Source of the DNA: Diphasiastrum complanatum | Taxonomy: Eukaryota > Streptophyta > Lycopodiopsida > Lycopodiales > Lycopodiaceae | Length of the DNA stretch: 64,000 bases | Direction: 5' to 3' | Assembly: GCA_029204225.1 (NCBI GenBank) | Contig: CM055114.1 | Coordinates: forward strand, 13,330,144 to 13,394,143 | Part shown: piece by piece, positions 33,604 through 45,546 of the stretch | How the letters are laid out: every line of letters begins with the position of its first letter | How positions within the stretch are numbered: the first letter of the stretch is position 1 | The notes under the pieces: model-generated | Databases searched by the model: none | The model's input: the letters and a program-made list of their open reading frames with translations, nothing else | What the model was told of the DNA's origin: nothing | Position numbers and translations under genes: made by a program

Positions 33604-34385
33604 CTATCTTATGGTCCACCGACCGAACGGGTGGTAGTAAGGTGGCTGTTTCGGAAAAACTTCACTAAACTCTTGTTTCAAATCTTGCAATAGCTGTTGT
33701 TCTTGATGCAAACTTTCGGCGTTAAACCATGAAAACACATTCACATCACCAACATCACAATGCATACAAGATTTTAAAAGCAAATGAAAGAGTTTATACT
33801 CATAATCATGAAGTTTCTCTATTAATTCAGTCGAGGAAATCATCGACGATGGAAGTACATCGGTCTCTCCAGAAATAGAGACAATTTGATCAACCTTATT
33901 CTTAAATACCATACTACGATTTTTAAATCTATTTCTAAAGAATCAGATTTATTGGAAAACCTTTCATAGCCCAAGATCACATCAGTCCGATCTAGATTCA
34001 TGACATGAAAGTCCAACGACTCAACATGGTCCTGCATCCGAAGCTCTAAGTTTGAGACTTTGACATCCCATATCTCAGTGTCCAACCCTGAGGCAAGACA
34101 GACTACGTAACGGTGATCACTGGCCATGGTGGGCACTCGGAGCTTCTGCACAAGTCGAGCATTCAAAAAATTGTGAGTGCTACCTGAATCAAATAGCACA
34201 TTTACATCTTTCCTTAATATATTGCCTCTCACACGAAACCATTCATTAGGCTTAAAAGAAAGTATACTACAGTTGCAAGCACAAGCACAATTATTTAACA
34301 AATTGACTTCCAATTTACCTACCGGTAAATCCACAACCATGAAACTTGACGACTTTGCTTTTCGTTCAGGGCACTCAATTAGCAC
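33604..34385 (-). pseudogene. gypsy aspartic protease and linker to RT
   Basis: The frame 34385-33840 carries VLFDSGSTHNFLNARLVQKL with an intact D-S-G active site and VILGYERFSNKSDSLEIDL near the protease end. A frame change near 33900 leads to 33912-33604, a linker with LQDLKQEFSEVFPKQPP that normally precedes the RT. The protease would cut the Gag-Pol precursor. Confidence 0.83.
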
Positions 34386-35216
34386 GGTGCCCGGGTTTAT
34401 TGTAGAGAAAACACAAATTGTGCTTCAGCGCTGCCAATTGTGCATTGTCTTTTACCACGAACTTCTTCTTGTTCTTCTTGTTCTTCTTCTTTGACTGTTT
34501 GAATGCCTCCTCTTCCAGCTCGTTGAAAAAGTGCTTCTTCTGCTTATTGGATGATTTTTCCGGTTTGGGTTTCGGGGCCGTTTGGCCGTCCGCGCTTTTT
34601 CATGAGGCAACAACGGTGCTATCATAGGCCTTGGCCACACTGATAGCATCTTCTAGTGAATGGAGGATATTCCGTTTACACTCATTTTGATAGTCGGCTG
34701 GCAGTCCAGAGATGAACTGCCACTGTGCCAACTTACGATCAAACAACAACATCTTGGCCAATGAATTCAAGAACTCTTGGACATAACCATCCAGTTCTCG
34801 GTTGCCCATCTTGCAATTGATAAAACAAATATACAGCTCAGAATCGTCTATCGTGACAAAAGCTTTACGGAATTCCGTTAGGAATCCAGCCCAAGTCACC
34901 GGTTTTGTGGAAAGTTCTCTCCACCAAGAGGAGGCCTTGCCTTCCAAAAACATAGAACCGAGGATATTCGCTTATCCTCTAGGACATTGTACAAGCTAAA
35001 GTAGCTTGTCCAACGGTTCACCTACTCCTCAACAACTTCCGGACGCTCAAATTTTTTATCGCTAGAAAAAACTTCCGGTTAATAGCCCAAGTTAGTTGAG
35101 GTAATGGCTTGCAGTTGTTTAAATAGGTTCTGCATCTAGTTATCACGTTGCTTATTACTCTGGTGAAGTTCCAGTACTGCCTTGCCCAAAGTATGCAAGA
35201 GTTTATCACAAGACAT
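34386..35216 (-). pseudogene. gypsy gag
   Basis: The frame starts MSCDKLLHTLGKAVLEL at 35216 and is broken by stops near 35137 and 35111. It resumes as KFERPEVVEE, and in 34953-34600 as FLEGKASSWWRELSTKPVTW, FLTEFRKAFVTI, VQEFLNSLAKM and ISGLPADYQNECKRN, the Retrotrans_gag pattern. A Lys/Arg-rich tail follows to 34452. The gag zinc knuckle normally found here is not clear. Confidence 0.82.
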
Positions 35217-35759
35217 TATACATCTACTGCAATGTATTTCACACAACCCAATATGGCTGAGAAAATGCCCATAGAAAAATAATACAAGTTTAAAAAAAAA
35301 ACCTTGTGAAACCAAACTTTAGTATCCCCACAATATGCACTCCCCCTCCCCCCCCCCCCCTTTCCTTCCCTCCAAAAATTCCTCCAAGCGTCGAGCTAGT
35401 CCACTCGAGCCGCTGGGGCTTTAGAGCACGGGCCGCGCGTGGGAGGGGTTTGGGCCTCGGTGCCCCCCAACGCGTGATGCATGGCCCATGCTCGGGTGCC
35501 CGCCAAAATCAAGACGTGGGAGTTTTTGGTGGGCAACGCCAGGCAGCGGGCCCCCACGGCATCTGGCCGCGGTCCCGGGCAGCGAGGGTGGCGCTGGGCA
35601 GGGGGCAGTGGCACCAGGCAGCCAGAGCGCTATGCCGGGAGCGGTGGCGCTGGGCAGCCTGGGGATGGCGCCAGGTAGGGGTGGCACCGGGCACCCAGGC
35701 TCACACACGCACACATGCAAGAGACTGGATGGGTTTCTCTATATATTCCCTCCCAGTTC
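35217..35759. other. GC-rich island, possible 5' LTR of the minus gypsy element
   Basis: A poly(C) run (about 35347-35360) is followed by a strongly GC-rich segment (35390-35710) with repeated GCGCTGGGCAG- and GGCACC-type lines, unlike any other part of the window. A minus-strand TATA-like GAATATATAGAG lies near 35735. This would suit an LTR promoter reading into the gypsy element. No primer-binding site or LTR partner was found. Several overlapping frames here (such as 35306-35791) are composition effects. Confidence 0.4.
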
Positions 35760-36979
35760 TCTTGCAAGATTGCTTATGGGATAAAAACTAGCTGCCTGGA
35801 CACGTGGCATCTGGGCAGCCAGTTTTTTTAAAAAAAAACATGTGGTCAGGAGGGCATTGGGGCCAAAGGGCCACCGTGCTCGCAAAGATGCAAGGCACCC
35901 GAGCCATAGCTCGTATTTTCCTTGCTGCCCGATCCCGAGATAGAACGAGAGGAATAGAGGGAGGACACCCGAGATAGAGGAGGAGAGTTCGAGCCAGGGG
36001 AAGGGGGATGGATGTGCACCCATCCCTCGCTTTATTTCATACAGATTCTTGTAGGTCTCAAGGCAGGCAGAGGGCGCACATGATACTTGTTTCAAAGCGG
36101 TTTTCAGCTCAAGATTTTGAGTTTTTCAACCATATTAATACAAGAAGACTTGAGGCAAACCATCTGTTGTTTTTTGCAGATAGCAACTGCCCTACCATTG
36201 ACTTTTAGTTTACTTTGCTTTACTTTAGTTACTTTCAAGCATAAGCAAAGATCATATTACAGTTTTGCTATATGCCTGAAAAACAGGGGATATGCTGCCA
36301 AAATTTTTTCAGAAACTAATTCTTGCAAGTTACATATCTATTACACTGAATAGAACTTGTTTTAAACCAAACCACTTCCAAGAAATGGCTTTACAGGTTC
36401 CAAACCCTGCAATCCTAATATTAGTTTCCTGGAAAACGAAGCATAAACCTGTAACTCCATAATAAACTGCCATGCAAACCTATCAATCAACACCAACACA
36501 CAGCCAAATGATTAGAGTATTTTTGCCTCTATTTCTGCCTTTTCCCACCGATTTAATACAAAATTACCTTCCAAAAAAGCAATAGACAGCATTCTAAATA
36601 CAAGAATCACTGTTAAAAAGAACAAGAAGCCCGAGGAAAAAAAATTCCAGCAACCATTAAAGTAACCGTTGCTTCAATAAAGTGCCTACTACAGTCATTC
36701 CCGAAATTTCTTGAGTCAATGTATATTTTCGATACATGGTATTTTTCGATACTATCAACAACCCATGTCGCAACATTGACAGTCCACCTAATCTATACAT
36801 AGTCCACCTACTTTGTACATACATTTATAGTTAGAATGACGACTACCTACTGTAGGACGGATCTAGTAAATTAAGTAGATTAATGTCATGCTTTCGATGT
36901 ACTGATCATTGACATGCAATCATCAATATATAGAGTTAGCTCCTAATCAGATTAAAACAACAATATCATTCTATAGAAG
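35760..36979. other. unassigned stretch
   Basis: No gene or element recognised. It includes a purine-rich part (35930-36010) and AT-rich DNA with short frames lacking motifs. Confidence 0.4.
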
Positions 36980-37976
36980 AACGCCAGTTTTTGCTTAATG
37001 ACATTCAGTAGAAGCTTATTCTTTGATACATAGTCTCGATTGTAAATGCATAAATAGAATCACAGCACATGCGTTCTCACTGATAGGATCGTGAAATGGT
37101 TCATACTCAGACAAACATGAGTACAGTCCATCGAAGAAATTAGAAACCTTAAAAAACACAAATTGTTACAGCCATAATGGAGGCGTGACTTGGATGCAAA
37201 ATATCTTCCGTTCTTGCAAATTAGTTTGCATCACGGAGCATCATAGATTGATGCGTGCTGAAGATGTTTTCATAGCTGCATCCTTGTATTTACAAGAATC
37301 GTTCACTAATCCATGATTACAACACTAGTTTAGCTTTAATTATGTACTTGGTTGTGTACTTTGCAAATATTTGGCGTACAACGACATCTAAATAGGTGTA
37401 CATGGGTGAGGTGACTTGAGATCATTGACGTGGACAAGAATGTTGCATACTCCACATTTTTCGCATTTCTTGGGAAGTAGTTGGAGACATTTCTCATCGA
37501 TATAGACACCCTTCGTATTTTTTGCATTTTGCGAAAAACTCAAAGGTGTTGAAACTGATGTCGAAATAATCACATTTTGCATTTTGTCGCATTTCGACAA
37601 AAATGCAAACTGTGTGACAATCAGTTCATTTTTTGCAGACTGCTGCGACAAACAGTGTATTTCTGTAGACTTACAGAGAATCCTCATTTGTTGAAGTCAT
37701 TGAAGTTGGCCTCGAACTTGACATTTGAATGTGAAAAGAACAAGAATGGTTACCCTTTAGTCTTTGATCCATGGATGAAGATCAGCCGGAAGCCCGACAT
37801 AGTCATCCTTCAAATAGTTCGGTTGTCTGAATTCTATGATTCCTGTAGGTATCAGATGAGCAGACATAGAACTAAAAGAGATTGCACCTGACCCAACGAT
37901 CAATAAACGTGCAAGAAGAATCTTGAAAAGGGAAATAGTGTCACCAAGGAGAAGAATGTGAACTTAATTTCCAACA
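36980..37976 (-). repeat. LTR of the M2/M3 family, probably solo or orphan
   Basis: The right end TTAATTTCCAACA (37964-37976) matches the ends of the LTRs at 53504 and 63609. Inner lines such as AATAGAATCACAGCACATGCG and TGGCGTACAACGACATCTA match the LTRs of M2. The core differs: it is rich in TTTTCGCATTT and GCATTTTGCGAAAA. The left end is uncertain. The start codon of gag in P1 follows two bases later. Confidence 0.6.
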
Positions 37977-37977
37977 A

Positions 37978-38352
37978 ATGGAAGATACATTTTCAAAAAT
38001 CCGCTTGATTAATAAGTTCAACGGTGATGATTTCCACATGTGAAAATTCAAAATGAAGACAATACTCATTTAGAAAGAACTTTGGGGATACGTCAATGGT
38101 TCCATAGCCAAGCCAGCTAAACTTGACATGATAACCGCTTGGGAAGCTAAGGATGAAAAAGATCTTGCCATTGTATCTCCGAATTTTAAAGATTCACAAA
38201 TAGCTCATGTAGCAAATTGTTCCAGCTCCAAAGAAGCATGGGACATTCTTTCTGGTCTATATGAAACAACAGATGTATCGACTCGTCTCTTCTTGAAAAA
38301 GAAGTTCTTGTCGTTCAAGATGATTGAAGGAACCTTAGTTATTGATCATTAG
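37978..38352 (+). pseudogene. copia gag (element P1)
   Basis: The start is MEDTFSKIRLINKFNGDDF at 37978. Stops where Trp is expected (38041 and 38072) follow, then KFKMKTIL, ELWGYVNGSIAKPAKLD, KDLAIVSPNFKDSQIAHVA, SKEAWDILSGLYETTD and TRLFLKKKFLSFKM. It is the capsid gene of a copia element; the end of gag and the zinc knuckle are deleted before 38370. Confidence 0.82.
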
Positions 38353-38369
38353 AATGAACAACACTGCTA

Positions 38370-39011
38370 ATGGTACAAGGTGATCAACAATTTAGAGATG
38401 CCTTGCTATCCTATCTCGATTTCGGTGCTTCTCAACACATGACTCCATGTAAAATCCTATTCGAAAAACTCTCACTAGTAGATTCGAAGTATATTGACTT
38501 TGGTGATCCAATACACATCAAATCAAAGGCCAAGGTTCCGTATGCCTTCATCTTCCAAATGTTAATTCAACGTTGCTTAAAAACGTACTCTGTGTACCTA
38601 AGCTGATAAAGAATTTACTTTCTATCAACAAGCTTACAAATCAGGGCTGCAGAGCCTTGTTCAGTTCAAAGCAATGTACTATTTTGGATAAATATCGTAA
38701 TGAAATCCTCCTGCTAACAAAGAAAATAACTTGTACATTCTAAGTCATGAGTATGCACTTTCTACCAATGTGAGTACTTCAAATGCCCAGTTATGGCATC
38801 AAATATTAGGACATTTAAACATGATATCTATCTTATATATGCATCATAACAATATGGTTAAGGACTTACTATTGATGTTGTCTCCACTGACATTCGACAT
38901 GTCTGTGAGATGTGCTTACTCGGCAAACAACCTAAATCAAGATTCCTAAAGGGACAAGCCACTAGAGCTAAGTCCATCTTAGGATTGATACATAGTGATC
39001 TATCGAATGGA
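38370..39011 (+). pseudogene. copia protease and pre-integrase (element P1)
   Basis: The protease reads LSYLDFGASQHMTPCK, so the usual Asp-Ser-Gly active site is Asp-Phe-Gly and should be inactive. After frame changes LIKNLLSINKLTNQG-like remains are seen near 38605-38650. The GAG-pre-integrase follows (AQLWHQILGHLNM, 38780-38830) and the first integrase bases (CEMCLLGKQPKSRF, LIHSDLSNG). The reading ends at 39011, where the LTR of M1 was inserted. Confidence 0.8.
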
Positions 39012-39595
39012 TGTCTCGCTTACTAGCGGACTTGTGGATCAATATGGATCCTGATCACAGAACTCGTCTCGCACACAAGTGGAATTTTTGTCTGTATTTC
39101 GTCTTGATTGCTTACTAGCATCAGACCGCTACACTGTGTATGTGTGTTCTATCATCTCGTTCAAGTATCATTCAGCAAGTATATAGTCGTTCTATGTAAC
39201 CTTAAGATTAGAGTGATTAACCATCTACAACTAATCAGGAAATTACAAGAGTGGCAGATTAGCCACGACCTAGATTGTATCTGCTGACGTCATGCCATCA
39301 GATCAGATATTTGTACTTCTGGGTATTTGCATGATCTTGATTGATACTCTTTGGTGCGTGAGGGCAGAACGCGACATTTTTCGTGTCGCGTCGTTGGTTT
39401 CATTTTCGTCGTCCGAATTTCTGGTGTTGGACCGCAAAAGATTCTCGTTCGCGAATCTTTCGTGTTCGTGTCTTTCCATCAGGTGCAAAACTTTCGTGTT
39501 TCGTGTCTCTTGACTTTCGTGTTCGCGAAACCTTCATGTTTCGTGTCTCTTGACTTTTGTGTTCGCGAACATCTTCGTCAGACAGAGGGCTGACA
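39012..39595 (-). repeat. 3' LTR of copia element M1
   Basis: A 584-bp LTR with TG...CA ends (TGTCTCGC ... GGGCTGACA). It contains two copies of a minisatellite unit near 43 bp built on TTTCGTGTCTCTTGACTTT and GTGTTCGCGAA (39488-39571). Host bases before it are ATGGA, the likely target site. The partner LTR has been lost. Confidence 0.7.
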
Positions 39596-40300
39596 ACTAG
39601 CAAAGCTTTGTAATTAGAAATGTTTTGTTTCTTCAGCTCCCTCTCAAAACATGATAGCTTTACGATCCCGAGACTGCTCCTATGTCTCTCAAAGAGTCCT
39701 TTGTCCAGGGCCTTGGTGAAGATATCAGGAACCATGTCCTTTGTTCCGATGAAGGTGGTCTAAAACATCTTCTTTTCAATTAGATCCCTGATCAAGTGAT
39801 ACTTGATCGCAATGTGCTTCGTTCTGGAATGGAACACGAGATCTTTCGTCAGGTGTATTGCAGAGGTGTTGTCCATCTACAAGACCAGGGGCTCGTTCCT
39901 TGTTTCGCCCAATTTGTCCAAGAACTGTCTTAGCCAAATTATCTCGTTGGCCATCTTTGCTGCTGCAACGTACTCTGCTTTGCAGGATGACTAGGCCACA
40001 ATGGTCTGCTTCTTGCTGACCCAGAGAACTACAGCTCCTGATGCGATGGTGCATCCTCTTGAGACGCTTTTACAATCATCCTTGAGAGATGCCTAGCTAG
40101 CATCGCTGTAGGAAAGCATTATGAAACCTGCATCATGACAATAACACAATTCATAATCTCTCGTTAATTGAAGATATTGCAAAATGCGTTTTGCAATCTT
40201 CCAATGTGTCGAGCCTGGATTCATGCAGAATTGGCTCATCCTGAATACTGCATAAGCAATATCAGGACGTGTGTTGTCTGCAAGGTACAGTGATCCTATC
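39596..40300 (-). pseudogene. copia RNase H and RT thumb (element M1)
   Basis: Minus-strand pieces give SLYLADNTRPDIAYAVFRMS, WKIAKRILQYLQLTRDYEL, YSDASYASLKDDCKSVS, SSCKAEYVAAAKMANEIIWL and DIFTKALDKGLFERHRSSLG, all of the copia RT end and RNase H. Stops and frame changes are present. The right end is cut by element G inside the codons for KLIGS, and the missing upstream part continues at 47927. Confidence 0.83.
40296..40300. other. target-site duplication of G, left copy
   Basis: CTATC precedes the left LTR and is repeated exactly at 47922-47926. Joining the flanks restores the copia reading frame (PYTKLIGSLYLADN). Confidence 0.9.
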
Positions 40301-41379
40301 TGTTACATACCTATGTAACTAGCAGTACTTCGGACCCCTAATAGTCCATTTAGTATTGGGGGCTAAATGGCAAGGTACCCTTAGGATTAAGGGTATGTGC
40401 CCTTGGATAAGGACAGACAAGTGACTATACCTTAGTTGGAGGTATGGAGTCACGTGACCCTTGGATAAGGGGTAATCTTAGTATTAAGGTAGGTGTCTTA
40501 GATTAAGGTACTAGTATCCTTGGTTAAGGGCAGGTAGGTGTCTATGCCTTGGATGGAGGTATGGAACCTAGTGAGGTGTTAGAAAGCCATTGAATGACTA
40601 TTTCTTCTAAACCTTGGGCCTCAACCTTGAACCATATCACTTTATTGGTCTAGGACCAAAGTATACTTGCACAACTTGGGCAATGGGACCTAGTAGGAGG
40701 ACGCCCTTCTAAAGTGTCCATTGAGTTCCCAACTCCCACAAGAAAGGCATTCAAAGAGTCATAGGTTATGGAAGGAGTCTCTTGACATTCCATAAGCCTA
40801 TGGAGGCTCTTGGAGATTCTTTAACTCCCCTAGGCTTCTCTCTCTCTCATTGGATGAGCATGGAACTCCATAGTGCATTGGAGGGTTCCATGGGCCATCT
40901 ATATGAGGGTAGTAGGGCGCCTATTGGGAGGGAGAGATCTCTGTTGTTTGCTTTGCTTATGCTCTAGTGTTGCTACTAGTGTGTAGAGTGCTTTTTTGTG
41001 GTAGTATGCTTGAGGTTTGGATTTTGCTTATGGTATGGGACATAAGTAGGGTATGGATCTTGAGTATGCTATGGAGTGTTGTGGTATGCTTGTGATTTGT
41101 TTATGGTTAGCAAGGGGTTGCTAGATAGGTCTTGCTTGGAGCTTGGATCTAGCTATGGTTGGGTGGTGAATACTTGAGGCCAGCTTGTTATCTATCTTTG
41201 TGTTTAAAGAGTAGGGACACATGTGGAGGAGAGATCCTTGGAGGCTTGCAGATCCTTACTTGCAGGTGGAGGCATCCTAGCTTGGAGTTGGGGAGCATCT
41301 TGAAGCTTGCAGGTTGCTTGGAGGACATTTGGAGGCTCTACCTTGGATTTGGAGGACTTCCTCACCTCTACTTGTAAAA
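40301..41379 (+). repeat. 5' LTR of G
   Basis: 1079 bp, from TGTTACATACCTATGTAAC to CTTGTAAAA. The first 19 bases are nearly palindromic. Inner parts contain repeated CCTTGGATAAGG and TTAGATTAAGG lines. It matches 46851-47921 along its length. Confidence 0.93.
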
Positions 41380-41380
41380 G

Positions 41381-41392
41381 TGGTATCAGAGC
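41381..41392 (+). other. primer-binding site of G
   Basis: TGGTATCAGAGC, complementary to initiator tRNA-Met, one base after the LTR. Confidence 0.93.
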
Positions 41393-42413
41393 TAGACAAA
41401 GGATGGTAACCTTTCTACCCTTCTTGAAGTTCTATTAAGATCACCAACTAAATTTTTTTTGGGGAAGATTATAGGCTTTTCTAGTTGTAGGAAGCTTGTA
41501 GTTGAAGTACCCAATGAATCTAGTTCTCTTTGGAAGAGAGTAGTGATGCTTATAGAATTGTTTAGGGGCTGATTTTTTATCATGTTAGAGAAGTTTTAAA
41601 GTAGGCTTTAAAAGTTCTGAAAAAAGATTTGTGGGATGGGTAGAGGAAGTCTTCTTCTACATACACAAACTTTTTTTGGCAAAAAGATTGATTCTAGCTA
41701 TGTGTTTTTGATCAAAACTAGTGTTTTTTTTGCATAAATGAAGTGTTTGAAGTTCTAATTTTCATTTTGAAGTTCTATTTTTCAGACCTGTAAATCTGAA
41801 AATCAGATCTGAAAAGTGAAGTTTTCATTCAAACTTCATTAGTTACACCTTTCTATCTCCTAGTTTCATGAGGATGGCAATGTAGGAAGGGAATGGTAGT
41901 GTAACTTTGTGCATAAAACAAGTTTTGAAATTCTGTTTTTTGTCATTTTGAAGTTCTGATTTTTAGACCTGTAAATCTGAAAATTAGATCTGAAAATTGA
42001 AGTTTTCGTAAAGTTTCATTAGTTATCCATTTGTAGACACTATTTTCTTGGTTTGGAAATCTAGAATAGTGAGAAATGTGAAAACTTTGGTTGCTTTTGA
42101 AATGACAAATAGAATTGGAATGGGAACTTTATGTAAACATTAGCTTGGATTAGTTAATAGAAGTTTACATAAAGATTTGGTTTTCATTTTTGCTTTTGAT
42201 TAAGACAAATGTAGCTTGATGTTGTTTTCCTCTTAAGCTTGGATTAAGCTTGCAAATAGTAGGCCTGGATTGAGCTTACAAACAATAGGATTGAATGAAT
42301 AGAAGTAAATGCTTTTTATTTGCATTGGATGTAACAATTGAAGCATTTCTATCATTCTAATTTGAGCACTTGTTGTTGTATCTGCATAATAGGAAAACAC
42401 ACAAGCAACCCCA
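41393..42413 (+). other. leader of G
   Basis: About 1 kb of AT-rich non-coding DNA before gag. The line GTTCTGATTTTTAGACCTGTAAATCTGAAAA occurs twice in related form (near 41780 and 41960), a short internal repeat. No gene. Confidence 0.6.
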
Positions 42414-43350
42414 ATGGATCAAACCAATAAAAACCCAACATTTGATCTATCAAACCCATCCAATGTGGCACAAGCTCTTGAACTATTATACCAAAAAATT
42501 CAAGCCACTAATAAGCAACTTCTTGAAACTAATCAAAGAGACCAAGACTTAGAGTCTAGATTAGCCAATCAGAAGCAGCATGTAGTTCCACCTCCTGTAA
42601 AAGTGTTTAAGGGGGAGAAGAAGGATAGGAACTTACAAGTGGTAAGTTCTTGGCTGAATATTTGGAACAAAGACTTTGCCATGAACCAATTCCCTGAATC
42701 TGAGAAGTTATCCACTGTCACTATGTTCCTTGAAGGAAGAGCCTTAGTTTGGTGGGATGACTTAGTTGCAAAGGGCAATCAACCTTGTACATGGGATGAT
42801 TTTTGCAAGCTTTTTGGGATTATTTTCTACCACTTTTAGATGACTATGAACACTTCCAAAAGTTGAGTCATCTAACCATGAATAAAGGTTTGGAACAGTT
42901 TATTCAAGATTTTCATGAGTACCTGAATCCACTTGATAGTGATATTCCGCCTAAGTTACAAATGTTAATGTTTATTGATGGGTTACCAAAAGATTATCAA
43001 GTGGATGTTCGTAGGAACCATCCAAAAACCCTAGAAGATGCTATTAGGGCTGCAAAATACTTTGATGACACGCCTAAGCCACCTAGGGGTCAACAACCTA
43101 ATGAGCAAAAAAAAGTTTTTCAATTTAAGAGGAAGGATAGGGAAGTTGTTAATGAAACACATCCCAATTCCAACAATCCTAAGAAAACCAAGAACAACTT
43201 TAAAAACGATCATGGTGGCAATGATAAAACTGAAGCTCGTAAGAAGAACCTGTGCTTCAAGTGGAATGACGAGGGTCACTTTGCACATGATTGGGTCAAA
43301 AAACAAGCTTCAACCTCAGGTAATCTATCTCGAAGTAATGAGATGGATGT
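42414..43350 (+). pseudogene. gag of G
   Basis: The start is MDQTNKNPTFDLSNPSNVAQ at 42414. The capsid core includes PPPVKVFKGEKKD, FLEGRALVWWDDLVAKGNQ and [10 protein letters not shown] one-base loss near 42815 shifts the frame; reading resumes as [30 protein letters not shown] and [18 protein letters not shown]. The zinc knuckle at about 43252-43293 reads [14 protein letters not shown], where the second and fourth metal ligands are tryptophan instead of cysteine. RNA packaging should be lost. Confidence 0.9.
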
Positions 43351-44672
43351 TTATTTCCTTAGTTCTTTAGTTTTTGGTCCTAATGACCTTATTTGCATTA
43401 AAGGTAAAGTTAATGATCAAGTTGTTAATGTTTTTTTTGACACGAGATCCACTCATAACTTTATTAATGTAAATTTGGTGCAGACACTAAACCTTCCTAC
43501 CAAAAAAAGTGAGAAAAAATACCGTGTGACAATGGCATCGAGAAGTAATTCCGATTTGATGGATTTTATTGTTCCTGATGTAGATTTGCACATTCAGGAT
43601 TACTCTGAAAAACTAGAATTCCATGCTGTTCAATTAGCTAATGTAGATATTGTTCTTGGGCAACAATGGCATTTTGATAAGAACAAATCATTGAGAATTG
43701 ATTTTGTTGAGAAATCTTTATCTTTTATGCATGAGAATTCTTTAATTAAGATCAAGTCTAGTTTAAGTGCTGACACTAAAAATGTTAACCCTTATTCTAA
43801 ACGGGAACTTAATTCTATTATGAAGAATTCTGATTTTAAAGTTTATTTATGTTTTCATAATGATATCATATGTTGCAATGATGAAGAACTTAACATAAAT
43901 GCCATGAATATACCCAGTGAGAACACTACAGAATTTGAAGCCTATAATGAACTTAGGCAAGAATTCAATGATGTTTTTTTAGACCTTCCTGTAGGTTTAC
44001 CACCAGAAAGGACAGTTGATCATAAAATTGACCTAATACCTGGAGCAATTCCAATCGCACAGCGTTCTTATAGGATGAGTGCATCGGAAGAGGCTGAGGT
44101 AAATAGGCAATTACATGATTACCTGAAAAAGGGGTGGGTACAACCTAGTAAGTCTCCTTGGGCATCACCAGTGGTTCTGGTGGCCAAGAAGGATGGGACT
44201 ATAAGGTTTTGCGTCCACTATAAGAAATTGAACAAGGTAACCATTAAGAATAAATATGCACTGATGCAGATGGATGATCTAATAGAGTATCTTGGTGGTG
44301 TTGGGTACTTTACCAAGATAGATTTAAGATCGGGCTACCATCAGATACGCATTAAGACAGAAGATATACCAAAAACCAGGTTTCGAACTCGCTTTGGTCA
44401 CTACGAATTTTTGGTGTTGCCTTTTGGTTTGACCAATGCACCGACAACTTTCCAACAAATGATGAACGATTTGTTCAGGCCATATTTGGGAAGATTCGTA
44501 GTGGTATTCTTAGATGATATCTCGGTGTTCAGTAAGACTTTGGCGGAACATAAAGAGCATCTTAGGATTGTCTTGGACATTTTAAGAAGGGAAAAACTCT
44601 TTGCCAAGGAGTCTAAGTGTGACTTTTTTGTTAAGGAATTGTCCTACTTGGGGCATAAGATTTCCGAACGGG
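43351..44672 (+). pseudogene. protease and reverse transcriptase of G
   Basis: This belongs to the long frame 42803-44827. The protease site reads [12 protein letters not shown] (43430-43465); the usual Gly is Arg, so it is probably dead. The RT from about 44000 has [65 protein letters not shown] and the catalytic FLDDI at 44506-44520. The polymerase core is intact up to a frameshift at about 44672 (HKISERGW). After that the frame reads nonsense to 44827. Confidence 0.9.
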
Positions 44673-44673
44673 G

Positions 44674-45546
44674 GTGGAGATTGAGGCTGATCATATCCAG
44701 AGGGTTATTGATTGGCCTATTCTCACCACAATTCGGGAAATCAAGTCTTTCTTGGGGTTTGTGGTATTTTTCCGTCGACATATTCCCCAATTTGCTCGAT
44801 TGGCATTTCCCCTTACCCAGGCCTTGAAAGGCTATAAGAAGCTAAGCCGGAGGGCTAAGAGTCCACTAGTGGTGTGGACGGATGATATGAATAATTGTTT
44901 TGAGTTACTTAAGAAAAGTGTCACTTCGGCACCAATACTAATCATTGGCGATCCTAATAAGACTTTTGTGGTTAGGACCGATGCCAGTGATTATGCTATT
45001 GGAGCTATTTTGATGCAGGATGGACATCCTGTGGCTTATGAAAGCAAGAAACTCAATCATGTTCAATCTAGGTATTGTACCTATGAGAAGGAACTGTTTG
45101 CAATTGTTCATTCCTTGAAAATTTGGCGACATTATTTGTATGGAGCCAGATTTGAAGTTTTGACGGATCATTGGACTCTTCGATATTTCTGTGATGCTAC
45201 AGATTTAAAGGGAAGGCAAGCTAGATGGGCTGAGCTGATGCAAATCTTTGACTTTTCTATACGTTATTGTAAAGGAAGTCAAAATACTCTAGCGGATGCT
45301 TTGAGTCAGTTATCGGTTATTAATCAGTTGTGCTTTATTGTTATAGAACCGAAGTTGTTTCAGTCTCTTCAAGGACTATATGAGTCCGATCCTTTTTTTG
45401 GAAAGTATTGCCAACAAGTACTTTCAGGGGTCGATTTAGGTTTGCAAGATTCCTCGAATAAGAGAAAGATTGAAATGGATTTTCTAATTCGAAACAGGAT
45501 TTTGTTTCGTAAAGGAAATGTGTGTGTACCGGAGAATGCACTGTAA
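44674..45546 (+). pseudogene. RT end, RNase H and start of integrase of G
   Basis: In the shifted frame the RT connection follows ([17 protein letters not shown]), then gypsy RNase H with RTDASDYAIGAILMQDGHPV, YEKELFAIVHSLKIWRHYLYG and VLTDHWTLRYF, ending GSQNTLADALSQL. The start of the integrase zinc region is reached at KGNVCVPENAL before a stop at 45544-45546. RNase H residues look intact, but it cannot be joined to RT because of the shift. Confidence 0.9.

Larger units (their letters stand above)
31597..35216 (-). mobile_element. Ty3/gypsy element, minus strand, no 3' LTR
   Basis: Reading leftwards, gag, protease, RT, RNase H and integrase follow in the Metaviridae order. The right part (35217 on) may hold a leader and 5' LTR but is unproven. 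The left end stops inside the integrase C-terminus at about 31600 (HYKLSPRYREIF), so the chromodomain and 3' LTR are missing. It is related to element G at 40301-47921 but clearly different in sequence. Confidence 0.82.

Noticed and set aside
35306-35791. Overlapping frames up to 161 codons on both strands
   Set aside because: GC-rich DNA lacks stop codons by composition; all frames are open and none shows a domain.
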